Below are positions 9,001-16,615 of a DNA stretch of 47,521 nucleotides, in pieces. The position numbers and the translations under genes are program-made. Under the pieces are notes generated by a model, which saw only the letters and a list, made by a program, of their open reading frames with translations, had not been told where the DNA came from and made no database searches. Numbering within the stretch: position 1 is the stretch's first letter; the number at the start of each line of letters is the position of its first letter. This DNA comes from an uncultured Pseudomonadota bacterium. GTDB taxonomy: Bacteria > Bdellovibrionota_B > Oligoflexia > Oligoflexales > CAIYRB01. The stretch lies in NCBI GenBank assembly GCA_903915625.1, contig CAIWTN010000221.1:1-47521 (forward strand). The letters run 5' to 3'.

Positions 9001-9182
9001 CGCGTGGTGAGCCCGGCAAAGAAATCCTCTATCCGGTCGCTGTCGTAATCGTTGGTGGGCTACTATCGTCAACCATCCTTGATCTTATAGTTACGCCGAC
9101 CGTATTCTTTAGATTCGGTCGAAATGCGGCTCAAAACTACGTAAGACGTAAAGAAAAACCAGAACTTGGAGATTTTCAATGA
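6048..9182 (+). CDS. RND efflux pump, CzcA/CusA heavy-metal family
   Basis: Encodes 1044 aa, the normal length for an RND inner-membrane pump. The N terminus (first membrane helix, then KLPVDVFPNLNRPTV) and the TM4 segment AIGELVDDAIVDVENV match the heavy-metal (HME) branch. The acidic residues D404, D405, D409 and E411 stand where CzcA/CusA carry their proton-relay acids. Two large periplasmic loops and twelve predicted membrane helices follow the usual duplicated plan. The pump uses the proton gradient to export metal cations or related substrates across the envelope; the metal cannot be assigned by eye. It is the first gene of an operon with a small His-bearing periplasmic protein (overlap ATGA) and a TolC-like channel. 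No membrane-fusion (CzcB/CusB) adaptor gene is present, which is unusual. Confidence 0.93.
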   Translation: MLNSFIRFSLRHRFTVLLGVCGLVLYGLWIITKLPVDVFPNLNRPTVTILSEAHGLAPEEVETLVTLPIETTLNGTPGVLRIRSSSGIGISIVHVEFDWDTEIFRNRQLIAERLQLLQGRLPKLVQPMMGPVTSIMGEIEFVGLTSSDGAQSPMDLRTLADWTIRPRLMTIPGISQVVVMGGEVKQYQILVSTERLQKRAVSLEELQHALAEISENTTGGFIDLDGKEYLIRPLARVSNIADIENSLVGMHFGQPVLVKDVAEVRIGAKSKRGEASINARPSVILTIQKQPNASTIDLTRQIDKDLAEIQKTLPKGVHIEGELFKQANFIESSIANVQGALRDGIGIVALVLFFFLLNLRTTSITLVVIPLSLLITAIVFHFLGLGVNTMTLGGLAIAIGELVDDAIVDVENVFRRLKENRRAGSPLSPLKVIYEASSEVRNSIVFSTIIVVLVFIPMFALGGIEGRLFVPLGIAYIISILASLVVSISVTPVLCSYILPKSKAMDDQSDGALVRTLKAVAMRCLNAALPRPKAVICICLLLLTGALALLPSMGRNFLPDFNEGTATIGVAAAPGISLAASDALGTSMEKAMLSIPEVKSTVRRTGRAEMDEHAEGVHWSEIDVDFKPGGRPRSAVIKELREKIEAVGDVYVNVGQPISHRLDHLLSGVRAQIAIKVFGPDLSELRRLGGEIQDVMKDIPGLVDLQTEPLTLIPQMKIAVNREQANTYGIRAGTLAADLEIALRGDVVTQFLENQKIYDVFMRLDDKSRSTPKSIDSTVVKILPSGQSIRVGDVAQVYQGTGPNMINREDMQRRFVISANSQNRDLASLVNEINKKISSNVPLPEGYFIKMGGQFESQQQASRRILLLGILSLLAIFVVLYAHFGSAVLSLQIMLNVPLALIGSIVAIYLSERTLSVATLIAFVTLCGIATRNGIMMISHYLHLLSEEGEHFSKEMVIRGSLERLVPVLMTASTAALALIPLLFSRGEPGKEILYPVAVVIVGGLLSSTILDLIVTPTVFFRFGRNAAQNYVRRKEKPELGDFQ

Positions 9183-9631
9183 AATTCGGTCACTTTATTT
9201 TTGGCTTAGTCATGTCAGTGAGCTCGCTTGCATATGCGCACGACGAGGGACACGGACCTAAATTAAGCGACGCAGGGAAATACGGTGGCCTCGTTTCACC
9301 AGTGATCGATATGAAAGAAGCCGCGAAAGGCGCTCATGCCACGGTTGTATATAAAGCAGAACTAGTACGGACAGCCGATGGAAAAGTGCGTCTTTACCTT
9401 TACGACCAGCAGATGACGCCCATCGAAACGAAGTCAGGAGTCACATCAGTCAAAGGTTTCCTTGAAGTCAAAGTGAAGGGTAAATATAAACAGGAACCAT
9501 TTAGCCTTGCCTTAGAAGGCAAGTCCTTTGTTGGGCTCGCTCCCAAGAGTCCATCCAAACCATTTAATATCGACTTTCACATCAAAGAAGCCGGCCGCGA
9601 ACTCCTGACGGCCTTTGATAATCTAGACTGA
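9179..9631 (+). CDS. Small periplasmic protein of the efflux operon, likely metal-binding
   Basis: Encodes 150 aa. The start overlaps the pump stop by four bases (ATGA), so translation is coupled. A Sec signal peptide (about residues 1-20, cleavage after AYA) is followed at once by HDEGHGP. This His/Asp/Glu cluster at the mature N terminus is suited to binding a divalent metal. The rest looks like a beta-rich single domain of about 110 residues. Its place between pump and channel is where an adaptor or a CusF-like metal chaperone would be expected, but it is much shorter than an adaptor and has no visible lipoyl or hairpin regions. A metallochaperone or accessory role is inferred from context. 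Confidence 0.75.
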   Translation: MKFGHFIFGLVMSVSSLAYAHDEGHGPKLSDAGKYGGLVSPVIDMKEAAKGAHATVVYKAELVRTADGKVRLYLYDQQMTPIETKSGVTSVKGFLEVKVKGKYKQEPFSLALEGKSFVGLAPKSPSKPFNIDFHIKEAGRELLTAFDNLD

Positions 9632-9650
9632 AATAACAGGTAAAAAGACG

Positions 9651-10907
9651 ATGATCCGGACGATAAGAAAGTCCATAATTTTAACGGGGGTCCTAGTCCT
9701 GAGCAACCTAGCTCGGGCCGAGATCGTAACTTACGACGACTTACCGCGCCTGGTCCGCAGCAAAAATAGGTTGGTGCAAGCAAGCGCAGCCAATGCCTCC
9801 GCAATGGAGGCTAGAAACAGCTACCTCGCACAATCATTTTTGCCCAAAATCTCTGCCACTACTGGAACTCAGCTGTTAGAGACGAACTCGCTCACGTCGC
9901 AGCCGTTACAAGCCTATAGGATTGAGAGTTACATAAATGTTTACAACGGTGGACGTGACGAGCTCGAAGAAAAGATACGCGACACCGTGCACCAGGCCGC
10001 TACGTTTGAAATCAACCGCGATCTAACGCAGCAACTTCTTGTGGCGAGGCGCCTTTATTGGCGGATCCTATCGATTCAGGAGCTAATTGAACTACAAGAG
10101 CAGGCTCTCGCCCGAAATATCGAGCACATTAAAGCGGCAAAGCGAAGAATTGCTGCCGGTGTGGCGACGCGTTCAGACCTCTTACAATTTGAGCTACAGG
10201 GCACGGCTTTAACCCAAGATTTAAAGCGCGCGAGGCTAGACCTTGACCTAGCCAAAAATCAGCTGACCATCACTATCGGCGTAAGCAACCACTCTGAAAT
10301 TCAAATCAAAGGATCTTTAACTCATCCACCGCACCTCGAACTACGAAACTCGCAAGTAAATCCAGCCAATCTCCCAGAAATAGCAGCGCTGAAGAAACGA
10401 AAGAATGCTCTCGAACTAGAGGCCGAGAAGTTCAATACAGCTTGGGCTCCACAATTAGATGTCTATTCCGACTTCGGTCAGCCCACCTACATTGACCGCG
10501 ATGGTCGGGTGGGCAGCGAGAGAGTCGAATGGTTTGTAGGACTGAGGGTTAAGCTCGATTTATCTGATTCGGTGACTGATAAAAAAGACGCGACTGCTAA
10601 GCTACTGCTTGCCCAAGCGGCAGACCTCAGGGCCGATAATCAATTACAGCAAGTGCAAGCACTCCAACATGAATTGCAACACGAGCTACCGCTCCAGCAC
10701 GAACTATTGCACGATGCGGATACGACTTCGATGCAAGCTGAGCAGCTGATGAAGCTCACCATGGACGAATACAATCGTGGGGTTAAAAACGGCACCGAAC
10801 TTTTAGCCGCAGCTCAGCAACTTCTATCGGTACAAAAGCGAGGCATAGAGCAACGCAGGGACTACTACATAACCCGGTCAGAACTGCTGTCACTTCTGGG
10901 GAATTAG
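9651..10907 (+). CDS. TolC-family outer membrane efflux protein
   Basis: Encodes 418 aa with a Sec signal peptide (about 1-23, ending ARA). The body shows two halves rich in long amphipathic helices with the TolC/CzcC-type patterns, including the AGVATRSDLLQFELQ segment of the first half and the YNRGVKNGTELLAAAQQL segment of the second. These form the trimeric outer-membrane channel and periplasmic tunnel. It lies 19 bases after the small metal-binding protein and completes the tripartite pump apart from the missing adaptor. A local QHEL(Q/P) repetition at about residues 340-358 is unusual and probably a small internal duplication in a coiled-coil helix. Confidence 0.9.
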   Translation: MIRTIRKSIILTGVLVLSNLARAEIVTYDDLPRLVRSKNRLVQASAANASAMEARNSYLAQSFLPKISATTGTQLLETNSLTSQPLQAYRIESYINVYNGGRDELEEKIRDTVHQAATFEINRDLTQQLLVARRLYWRILSIQELIELQEQALARNIEHIKAAKRRIAAGVATRSDLLQFELQGTALTQDLKRARLDLDLAKNQLTITIGVSNHSEIQIKGSLTHPPHLELRNSQVNPANLPEIAALKKRKNALELEAEKFNTAWAPQLDVYSDFGQPTYIDRDGRVGSERVEWFVGLRVKLDLSDSVTDKKDATAKLLLAQAADLRADNQLQQVQALQHELQHELPLQHELLHDADTTSMQAEQLMKLTMDEYNRGVKNGTELLAAAQQLLSVQKRGIEQRRDYYITRSELLSLLGN

Positions 10908-11092
10908 CCACCTCCTCAGGGCGAATACCCCCCTCTTAATTTTGGGCTAGTTCTTGCACAGGTATCGTAGCGGTGAATGTCTCACCGTGTAGGCTACCGA
11001 TTCACAAAGCTTTGCCAGCGGGCGTGACGGTGAACTTCTGACAGGTGTCAAATCCCTCGACACCTCCACCACTCGATTCAGGAGTATCTTTC

Positions 11093-11326
11093 ATGGACCA
11101 AAAAATTATCAACATCAACACCGAGGCTCTCAAAGAGAAGGCAACAAATGCAGCAAAATCTGCGGCTTCAGTCGCCCGTGAACGGGTATCTGTGGCAGCA
11201 GACTTCATCAACAGCAAGACTAAAGATGTGCGAGGCAAAGCGTTGGGATCGATCCTAAACAAAGGCATCGCTATTTCAGAACGTCAGCTCAAAACACTTA
11301 AAGATGTGAAATCAAAACTAAGCTAA
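11093..11326 (+). CDS. Small helical protein, function unknown
   Basis: Encodes 77 aa. The ATG at 11093 has AGGAG 8 bases upstream; an in-frame GTG/ATG farther left lacks one. The sequence is Lys/Ala/Ser-rich, without Cys or a signal peptide, and predicts one or two long amphipathic helices. A phasin-like or nucleoid/surface-binding role could be imagined but nothing specific is recognised. It is monocistronic, ending at a strong terminator. Confidence 0.65.
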   Translation: MDQKIININTEALKEKATNAAKSAASVARERVSVAADFINSKTKDVRGKALGSILNKGIAISERQLKTLKDVKSKLS

Positions 11327-11358
11327 GTCGCTCTATAAACAAATTCTGACAAAAAAAC

Positions 11359-11394
11359 AGAGACCGTCGGCTGGCAGACGGTCTCTTTGTTTTG
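11359..11394 (+). terminator. Strong terminator, probably bidirectional
   Basis: Ten-base perfect arms (11359-11368 and 11377-11386) are preceded by A7 and followed by TTGTTTT. The A run and T run on opposite sides allow termination both for the plus-strand small gene and for the minus-strand azoreductase gene that ends at 11408. Confidence 0.85.
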
Positions 11395-11407
11395 CGGACT
11401 TTGAATC

Positions 11408-12130
11408 TTAATTTAAGGTAACCGTCGACACGACTTCGAGCACTTGAGGGCTCGAGCTACCCAAACCACCAGCAGGAACTGTCACATTCAGCTCTGCAGG
11501 CCAAATCTCTTGCAGAATCCTCAGACCTTGCGCCTTCGCTGCTTGCACTTTGCTGCCGTCAAATGGCGGCAGCGCAGTACCTGTGATGGCAATCGTGTCG
11601 ATTTGATCGATGCCGATGAATTTCAGAATATCTTCTAGATAACGGCTACCGTGGTTTAGTGTCAGGGCGGGACCTTCATTAAAGTCACCACCACTTGCTT
11701 GGACGATGACCAATTTGCGCCCACTGTCGCGCATTAGACCGATTGGACCAGTAGCCGTGTAGCGAAAGGTCTTACCAGGTACTACGATGTTGTCGATGTA
11801 TGCCTTCAACATCGGCGGCACGCCGAAATTCCAAAGCGGTGTAGCGATGAGGTAGTGATCATGCGCCAAGAATTGATCGACTTCTTTGATGACCTCAGCA
11901 AACGCCGCGGCTTCCGCCGGAGCTAGTTCTTGCTGCTGCTGAAGCTTACGCAGTGCCGCCAAGTAATCTGCATTCAGGACGAACGGTGGGTCCTGGTAAA
12001 GGTCACGAATAGTAACCACAGTGTCAGGTTGGGTGCGGCGCAGCTCTTCGATCATAAAATCAGCTACTTGCCGGCTTGATGAGTATTCGGCTGGATTAGG
12101 GCTACCGATTATATAAAGAACTTTAGTCAT
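11408..12130 (-). CDS. azoR: FMN-dependent NADH:azoreductase
   Basis: Encodes 240 aa with the flavodoxin-like fold of the AzoR/NAD(P)H dehydrogenase family. The N-terminal beta strand and phosphate loop (IIGSPNPAEYSSSR, residues about 7-20) bind the FMN phosphate. The block PLWNFGVPPMLKAYID followed by PGKTFRYT (about 96-125) is the AzoR hallmark that lines the flavin site. The enzyme reduces quinones and azo compounds by two-electron steps with NADH in the cytosol. The C terminus is about 30 residues longer than the typical 200-aa AzoR. Two inverted repeats lie in its upstream region, consistent with repressor control. Confidence 0.92.
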   Translation of the reverse strand: MTKVLYIIGSPNPAEYSSSRQVADFMIEELRRTQPDTVVTIRDLYQDPPFVLNADYLAALRKLQQQQELAPAEAAAFAEVIKEVDQFLAHDHYLIATPLWNFGVPPMLKAYIDNIVVPGKTFRYTATGPIGLMRDSGRKLVIVQASGGDFNEGPALTLNHGSRYLEDILKFIGIDQIDTIAITGTALPPFDGSKVQAAKAQGLRILQEIWPAELNVTVPAGGLGSSSPQVLEVVSTVTLN

Positions 12131-12173
12131 AAAGATGCTCCGTTACCTTAAAGTTGAACCGATAAATGGCGAT

Positions 12174-12220
12174 AGGATGAATGCTCATCCTGAATCAAGG
12201 GGCTCACCAGGTCAGTGAGC
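12174..12220. promoter_or_regulatory. Two inverted repeats upstream of the azoreductase gene
   Basis: AGGATGA-N4-TCATCCT (12174-12191) and GCTCAC-N7-GTGAGC (12202-12220) lie 44-90 bases upstream of the azoreductase start, in the 200-bp gap before the pyrophosphatase gene. They are placed where operators would be. Neither has a T tract, so termination of the pyrophosphatase transcript is less likely. Confidence 0.35.
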
Positions 12221-12330
12221 GCGTTGACTGAAGACGCCTTTAGCACGGCAGGCAACGGGAAGGCAAACTGCAAGCCTTTACCTTGTAATACGGCACTCAG
12301 ACTTATCTATGAGTTCCCCAGCCCACTCGA

Positions 12331-12861
12331 CTACCGAGGGAAGTCGCGGTTGTAGCGCTTGATGGAATCAACAACGATGGTTTCGGCCACATCAGCGTCA
12401 AAGAAATCCTCTACAACAACCTTCTTATGCTCAAGGATTTTGTAGTCTTCAAAGAAGCGCCTGATCTCCGCAATCCGATGGGGTGGTAGATCTTTGATCG
12501 ACTGATAGTAGTTAAACTCTGGATCGTGAACGTGCACCGCGATGATCTTGTCATCGGCTTCACCTTGGTCCACCATCTTCATCACGCCGATCGGCCTGGC
12601 GTACATAATCGAAAGTGGTGCTATCGATTCTTGACCCAAAACCAAGACGTCTAACGGATCATGATCATCGCAATAGGTTTGCGGAATGAAACCGTAATTT
12701 GCCGGATAGTGCACACTGCTGAACAAAATCCGATCGACTTTGATTAAGCCACTGTCTTTATCGAGTTCGTACTTAACCTTCGAACCCTTGGGCACCTCAA
12801 TAATCACTGGGAACTGCTTAGGCGCCTCGTTGCCTATGCTTACGTCGTGCCAAGGATTCAT
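12331..12861 (-). CDS. ppa: Inorganic pyrophosphatase (family I)
   Basis: Encodes 176 aa, matching bacterial soluble pyrophosphatase. The ATG at 12861 has AAGGAG 6 bases upstream; an upstream in-frame TTG has none. Diagnostic segments are [11 protein letters not shown] near the N terminus, [24 protein letters not shown] (given here only as its core YGFIPQT and [10 protein letters not shown]) with the Asp ligands for Mg2+, and a C-terminal KKVVVEDF region. It hydrolyses pyrophosphate to phosphate in the cytosol and so pulls biosynthetic reactions forward. It stands alone between azoreductase and glucoamylase. Confidence 0.96.
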   Translation of the reverse strand: MNPWHDVSIGNEAPKQFPVIIEVPKGSKVKYELDKDSGLIKVDRILFSSVHYPANYGFIPQTYCDDHDPLDVLVLGQESIAPLSIMYARPIGVMKMVDQGEADDKIIAVHVHDPEFNYYQSIKDLPPHRIAEIRRFFEDYKILEHKKVVVEDFFDADVAETIVVDSIKRYNRDFPR

Positions 12862-12936
12862 CGCATACTCCTTAAACAAATTACCCGCTCAAACTAGGAA
12901 TGGGGAATTTAACCCCCAACACTCCAACGATTGAGA

Positions 12937-14448
12937 TTAGCTGTCTTTACCGTCTAGGACCTTCAGCAGCTGATTACGGTAGTCAGCAGCAGTGATCAGG
13001 CTAGCAAAACTCCACGTTAAATCGCGGGCACCGCGCATGAACCCGGTATGGCGATCAAATTGCTCCGCAATCGAGCCGCCAGATGAAGCGTGGTGCCTAA
13101 TCCGGGCCAGATACTGATCCCCAGCTAACAGCATCGCCCGCAGCGTCGCTTTAAACTTTGCCTGGGATGGTCGGAGCGCTATGCCTTGCTCGATATCAGC
13201 CACTTCAAGCACCGCGGATTCACCATCAACCTTAGGCAGGCTGCGGAAAAACGGCGCATTAGTCTTGTTGATCTCGATATGTCCATTAGCGGCAAAATGA
13301 AGAGCCGCACGGTAGTGAACCTCAGCAAGTGCTGCGGTGGCCAAGAACCAACCGTGCCCCTCACTTGCGCCGTTGCCGTCGTAACGATCCTCTGGGTAGC
13401 GACCAATACCAGGCGCCAAGCGTATGCCGCCACCATCCGTCGTCCGCTGATTAATAGGATGTATAACGCCAAATACGTTGCTTAACTTTTCTGCAGTGAC
13501 GAGGACCTGATCATGCCCCGGGCCGAAGAATTCTTGATTTTCGTCTGTGTGCAACGCGGCCAAAACGATCGCGGTGTCTAAGTTGCTGGATTTATAGTCT
13601 AAACCGCCACTGCGTTCCAGCGTAGCCTGTAAGTATCCCCGATTACCATCCCAAAAACGCTGTAACTGCACGGTGAGTGCTGCGGCTTGCCGAAAATAAA
13701 AATCAGCCGTGTCGGGTTGCCCAATTTGCTGCATCCACTCGGCACCGCGGAGCAGGGCTCGGCGTTGCGCCATGCCGTTGTAGAAATGCTGGCCCTTAAT
13801 TTCTTCCCACAAATCATAGCCAGAGTCATGCCAGTGATAGGCGGTATAATCTAGGTTGGCGACTAGCGCCTCTTTCATCGCGCGAATGGTGTCGTTGTCG
13901 AAAGGTCGCTCTGCGGCGTCTTTTTTCGCGATCTCGAGAAAATGAAGGAAAGTTATAGCACAGAGTGCTGGGCCGTCAGTTTGGGGGCGGCCCCAATCCC
14001 GAGAGAACGCGACACCATTTACAAAATACTTGGGCTCACCCAAGTTGGCATAGTGGTTGTGCTGCTCACCGCTCAGACTCGGTGCATCTAGTAGCTGACG
14101 AGAAAAATAGGCGTAGTTTTTCATTGCTGCCAGGTAGCGCGATCGCTCACCCGCATCAGCCGTACCCTCGTAGAGTCCAGCGACGGTGTCCATGGTCAGT
14201 GCCGCATCACGCGTCCAGTGGTAGTAATAGTCTGGATCAGACTGCGACGGCGAAGCCAACACAGCACCGTTGCCGAGCAAGTTTGACATGAGCCGGGGCT
14301 TTACCTGCGAGGTCTCAAACTTGAGCCACTCACCCAGAACGATCTGAGGCTGCTGTTGAGACTTATGCTGCTCGGCACCCAGAGCGGTAAAGCTAAGGGT
14401 CAAGTTGGCGAACACTATGGTGGCTGCGATTGCCCACGTCTTGGACAT
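12937..14448 (-). CDS. Secreted glucoamylase (GH15 glucan 1,4-alpha-glucosidase)
   Basis: Encodes 503 aa from the ATG at 14448, which has GAGGGA upstream; an ATG four codons earlier lacks one. A Sec signal peptide ends at about residue 25 (ALGA). GH15 markers are YYHWTRDAAL near residue 78, DLWEE (Glu215/216, the catalytic-acid region) and the ASEGHGWFLATAALAE block that carries the second catalytic Glu region. The enzyme releases glucose from the non-reducing ends of starch or maltodextrin in the periplasm or outside the cell. The GH13 amylase and sugar-type MFS transporter about 5 to 9 kb away probably serve the same polymer. The 229-bp gap to the right (14449-14677) separates it from a divergent gene and must hold promoters for both. 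Confidence 0.93.
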   Translation of the reverse strand: MSKTWAIAATIVFANLTLSFTALGAEQHKSQQQPQIVLGEWLKFETSQVKPRLMSNLLGNGAVLASPSQSDPDYYYHWTRDAALTMDTVAGLYEGTADAGERSRYLAAMKNYAYFSRQLLDAPSLSGEQHNHYANLGEPKYFVNGVAFSRDWGRPQTDGPALCAITFLHFLEIAKKDAAERPFDNDTIRAMKEALVANLDYTAYHWHDSGYDLWEEIKGQHFYNGMAQRRALLRGAEWMQQIGQPDTADFYFRQAAALTVQLQRFWDGNRGYLQATLERSGGLDYKSSNLDTAIVLAALHTDENQEFFGPGHDQVLVTAEKLSNVFGVIHPINQRTTDGGGIRLAPGIGRYPEDRYDGNGASEGHGWFLATAALAEVHYRAALHFAANGHIEINKTNAPFFRSLPKVDGESAVLEVADIEQGIALRPSQAKFKATLRAMLLAGDQYLARIRHHASSGGSIAEQFDRHTGFMRGARDLTWSFASLITAADYRNQLLKVLDGKDS

Positions 14449-14677
14449 AGTTTCCCTCATTCCGGCCTGACTAGTTCTAAATGTAGGCTAAGGGTGTACC
14501 TTAAATTTTAGATTAAAAACAGGAGAATATGCCGCTAGATCGGCACGCTGGCACACCGCCTACCCAGCACCTTACCTAGCTGGATATTACACTCCGTCAT
14601 TCTGGATTACACTAGATAAGAAATTCCAAGCTTACAGGTACTTACGGCACTTTGAAGGGCCGTCTCGTGGAGGCATC

Positions 14678-16600
14678 ATGAAGGCATCAGTCAAGCGGCG
14701 CGGATCCGCCTATAGATTTGCCGGTCCAGTCATGGCCCTGAGCCTAGCCACCAGCTCCCTGTTAACGCCGAGCCCAGCTCTGAGCGCACCATCACCAACC
14801 GCAGCGGCCAGATCGGTAAATTGGAAGTTATTCTTCAACCAACTATTCGCCCTGGAGATTCGCAAAGAGATGAGCGGACAGGGGGCTTCTCAGGCAGATA
14901 TCGAAGCAGCAATCAAACAACATACCGGGTTTACGCCAGGTACGTTCAACGACACCGTCAATAAAGTACTGTCTGCTAATACATCGGCAGAGGCGTTTAA
15001 CATTCGCCATAAGATCTACGATGATCAGCAAAACTACAGGGCGATCACGGCACCCAACTTTAAAAACAGTATTCCTGCGACCACACAAAATATCCCCGCC
15101 ATCAAAGATCTACTTGCGACCATCAACCAGAATCGGGAGAGACAGATCGGCCCCGAAGAAAACTTCTTCAACTCCCCTGAAGGGCAAAGCTTCGTCCGCG
15201 GGATCACCGCCAGTAATCGCGGCCAAGGCAACCAACAAGTCGCGCTTGTGCTAGTGCCTGGATATGCCGCTCACGTCATCAAATTTGCGATTTTCCCGGA
15301 AATATTGGGCGATGCCAACCAGCTGTGGGGTCGCCCAATCAACCGACCAGTGCTTGCCGACAAAGGTCTAGACGTTACTTATGAAGCGCACACGACATTC
15401 TACGGCCGTGGTGCAAATGAGCCGCATCCCTTCGACATCTTAACGCCAAGTGGCTGGGAACTAGGCAACACGGTCGGCTTCAACGGGGAAACCGCCGATT
15501 TGCTCGCAAACTGGTTGACGTCGCTGCCACCATCCTACGCCAACACTAAATTTATTTTCCTCGGATACAGCAAAGGCGCACCGGCGATTTTCGAGATGCT
15601 GCAAAGGCACCCGGAATTAAAATCCCGCACTGCTGGCATCATTACGTTTGCTGGGGTTGTCCAGGGCACCCATATTGCGCGCGTCGGCAGAAAAGAAATA
15701 ATGGGCACTCTTGGAGCACGCAGTATCGCCGACCTGATCACTAAGATTCGCAGTAAAGGTGGCACAGAGGCCCTGGAATCGATGGCCCCCTTCCTTACCT
15801 CCTTTGATTTATCAGCGATCAAACTTCCGAAAGTAAAAGAGGTTCTGAATTCCTATGGCTTCGATGTCTCAGATTTAGATGAGCAGAGCAATCGTATCCT
15901 CGATGGTCGCGAGTTACGCGAGGTTGTCGATGGCATTATCGATCTCGAACCATCGACACGCTCACTTTGGAACATGCTGCACTTTGACCGTGACCTATTA
16001 GAACCAGGAACTTTCGTGTTTAACCTGTCCGGCGTGACAGATATCAGCACGTTTGCGAGTCGTCGAATCAGCGGTCAACCACTCGGACATCGCACGTCCC
16101 TACTCGCACCCATGCTGACCGGCGACAGCAAGATCGATTGGCCCCACTTCAGCCTCGATGCCTGGTTTTTATACTTATCGTCGCAAGGTGGCTTTAAATT
16201 GGCACCAGGTGGACTCTACGACACTCAAGTGGACCTACAACATACAAAGACACCTTGGCTTGATGCGAGCCCGCTCTCAGCGTCTCTTACCGAAAGTGAA
16301 CTACAAACACTTTGGGACAACGCGGAAGTTAGGCAACGCGCGATGGCGAGAGGCGCCCAGACATACGACGACTTCAAGGCAGCGCCCCGAAGCAAACTCA
16401 TGGATGCCGATGCTGCTAACCAAATTGGCGCGTTCGATCTAGGCGAATATAAAGGACACCACTGGAGCCTCTTTCTACAGGCTTTTAGACCACCTGTGAC
16501 AACCTCTTCAGAGTTTGCGGTCTGGACCTTTCCCAGGAAGGCGATGATGCGGGCATTACTGCAAACGTTCGCGCTCTATAATATCGCCAGTCAGTATTAA
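14678..16600 (+). CDS. Exported alpha/beta hydrolase, possibly lipase or esterase
   Basis: Encodes 640 aa. A basic N terminus and hydrophobic stretch ending in LSA (about residue 36) form a signal peptide. A helical N-terminal region of about 140 residues precedes the hydrolase fold. VLVPGYAAHV (about 191-200) resembles the oxyanion-hole loop, FLGYSKG gives the nucleophile elbow with Ser298 (GxSxG), and a GHHWS segment near the C terminus (His594/595) is a good catalytic His candidate. Length is twice that of a simple esterase. The substrate is unknown; an ester, lipid or polyester substrate is possible. A lipoprotein gene follows 15 bases later and is probably co-expressed, so the two may act together at the envelope. 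Confidence 0.72.
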   Translation: MKASVKRRGSAYRFAGPVMALSLATSSLLTPSPALSAPSPTAAARSVNWKLFFNQLFALEIRKEMSGQGASQADIEAAIKQHTGFTPGTFNDTVNKVLSANTSAEAFNIRHKIYDDQQNYRAITAPNFKNSIPATTQNIPAIKDLLATINQNRERQIGPEENFFNSPEGQSFVRGITASNRGQGNQQVALVLVPGYAAHVIKFAIFPEILGDANQLWGRPINRPVLADKGLDVTYEAHTTFYGRGANEPHPFDILTPSGWELGNTVGFNGETADLLANWLTSLPPSYANTKFIFLGYSKGAPAIFEMLQRHPELKSRTAGIITFAGVVQGTHIARVGRKEIMGTLGARSIADLITKIRSKGGTEALESMAPFLTSFDLSAIKLPKVKEVLNSYGFDVSDLDEQSNRILDGRELREVVDGIIDLEPSTRSLWNMLHFDRDLLEPGTFVFNLSGVTDISTFASRRISGQPLGHRTSLLAPMLTGDSKIDWPHFSLDAWFLYLSSQGGFKLAPGGLYDTQVDLQHTKTPWLDASPLSASLTESELQTLWDNAEVRQRAMARGAQTYDDFKAAPRSKLMDADAANQIGAFDLGEYKGHHWSLFLQAFRPPVTTSSEFAVWTFPRKAMMRALLQTFALYNIASQY

Positions 16601-16615
16601 GGGAGAGTCGAATCC

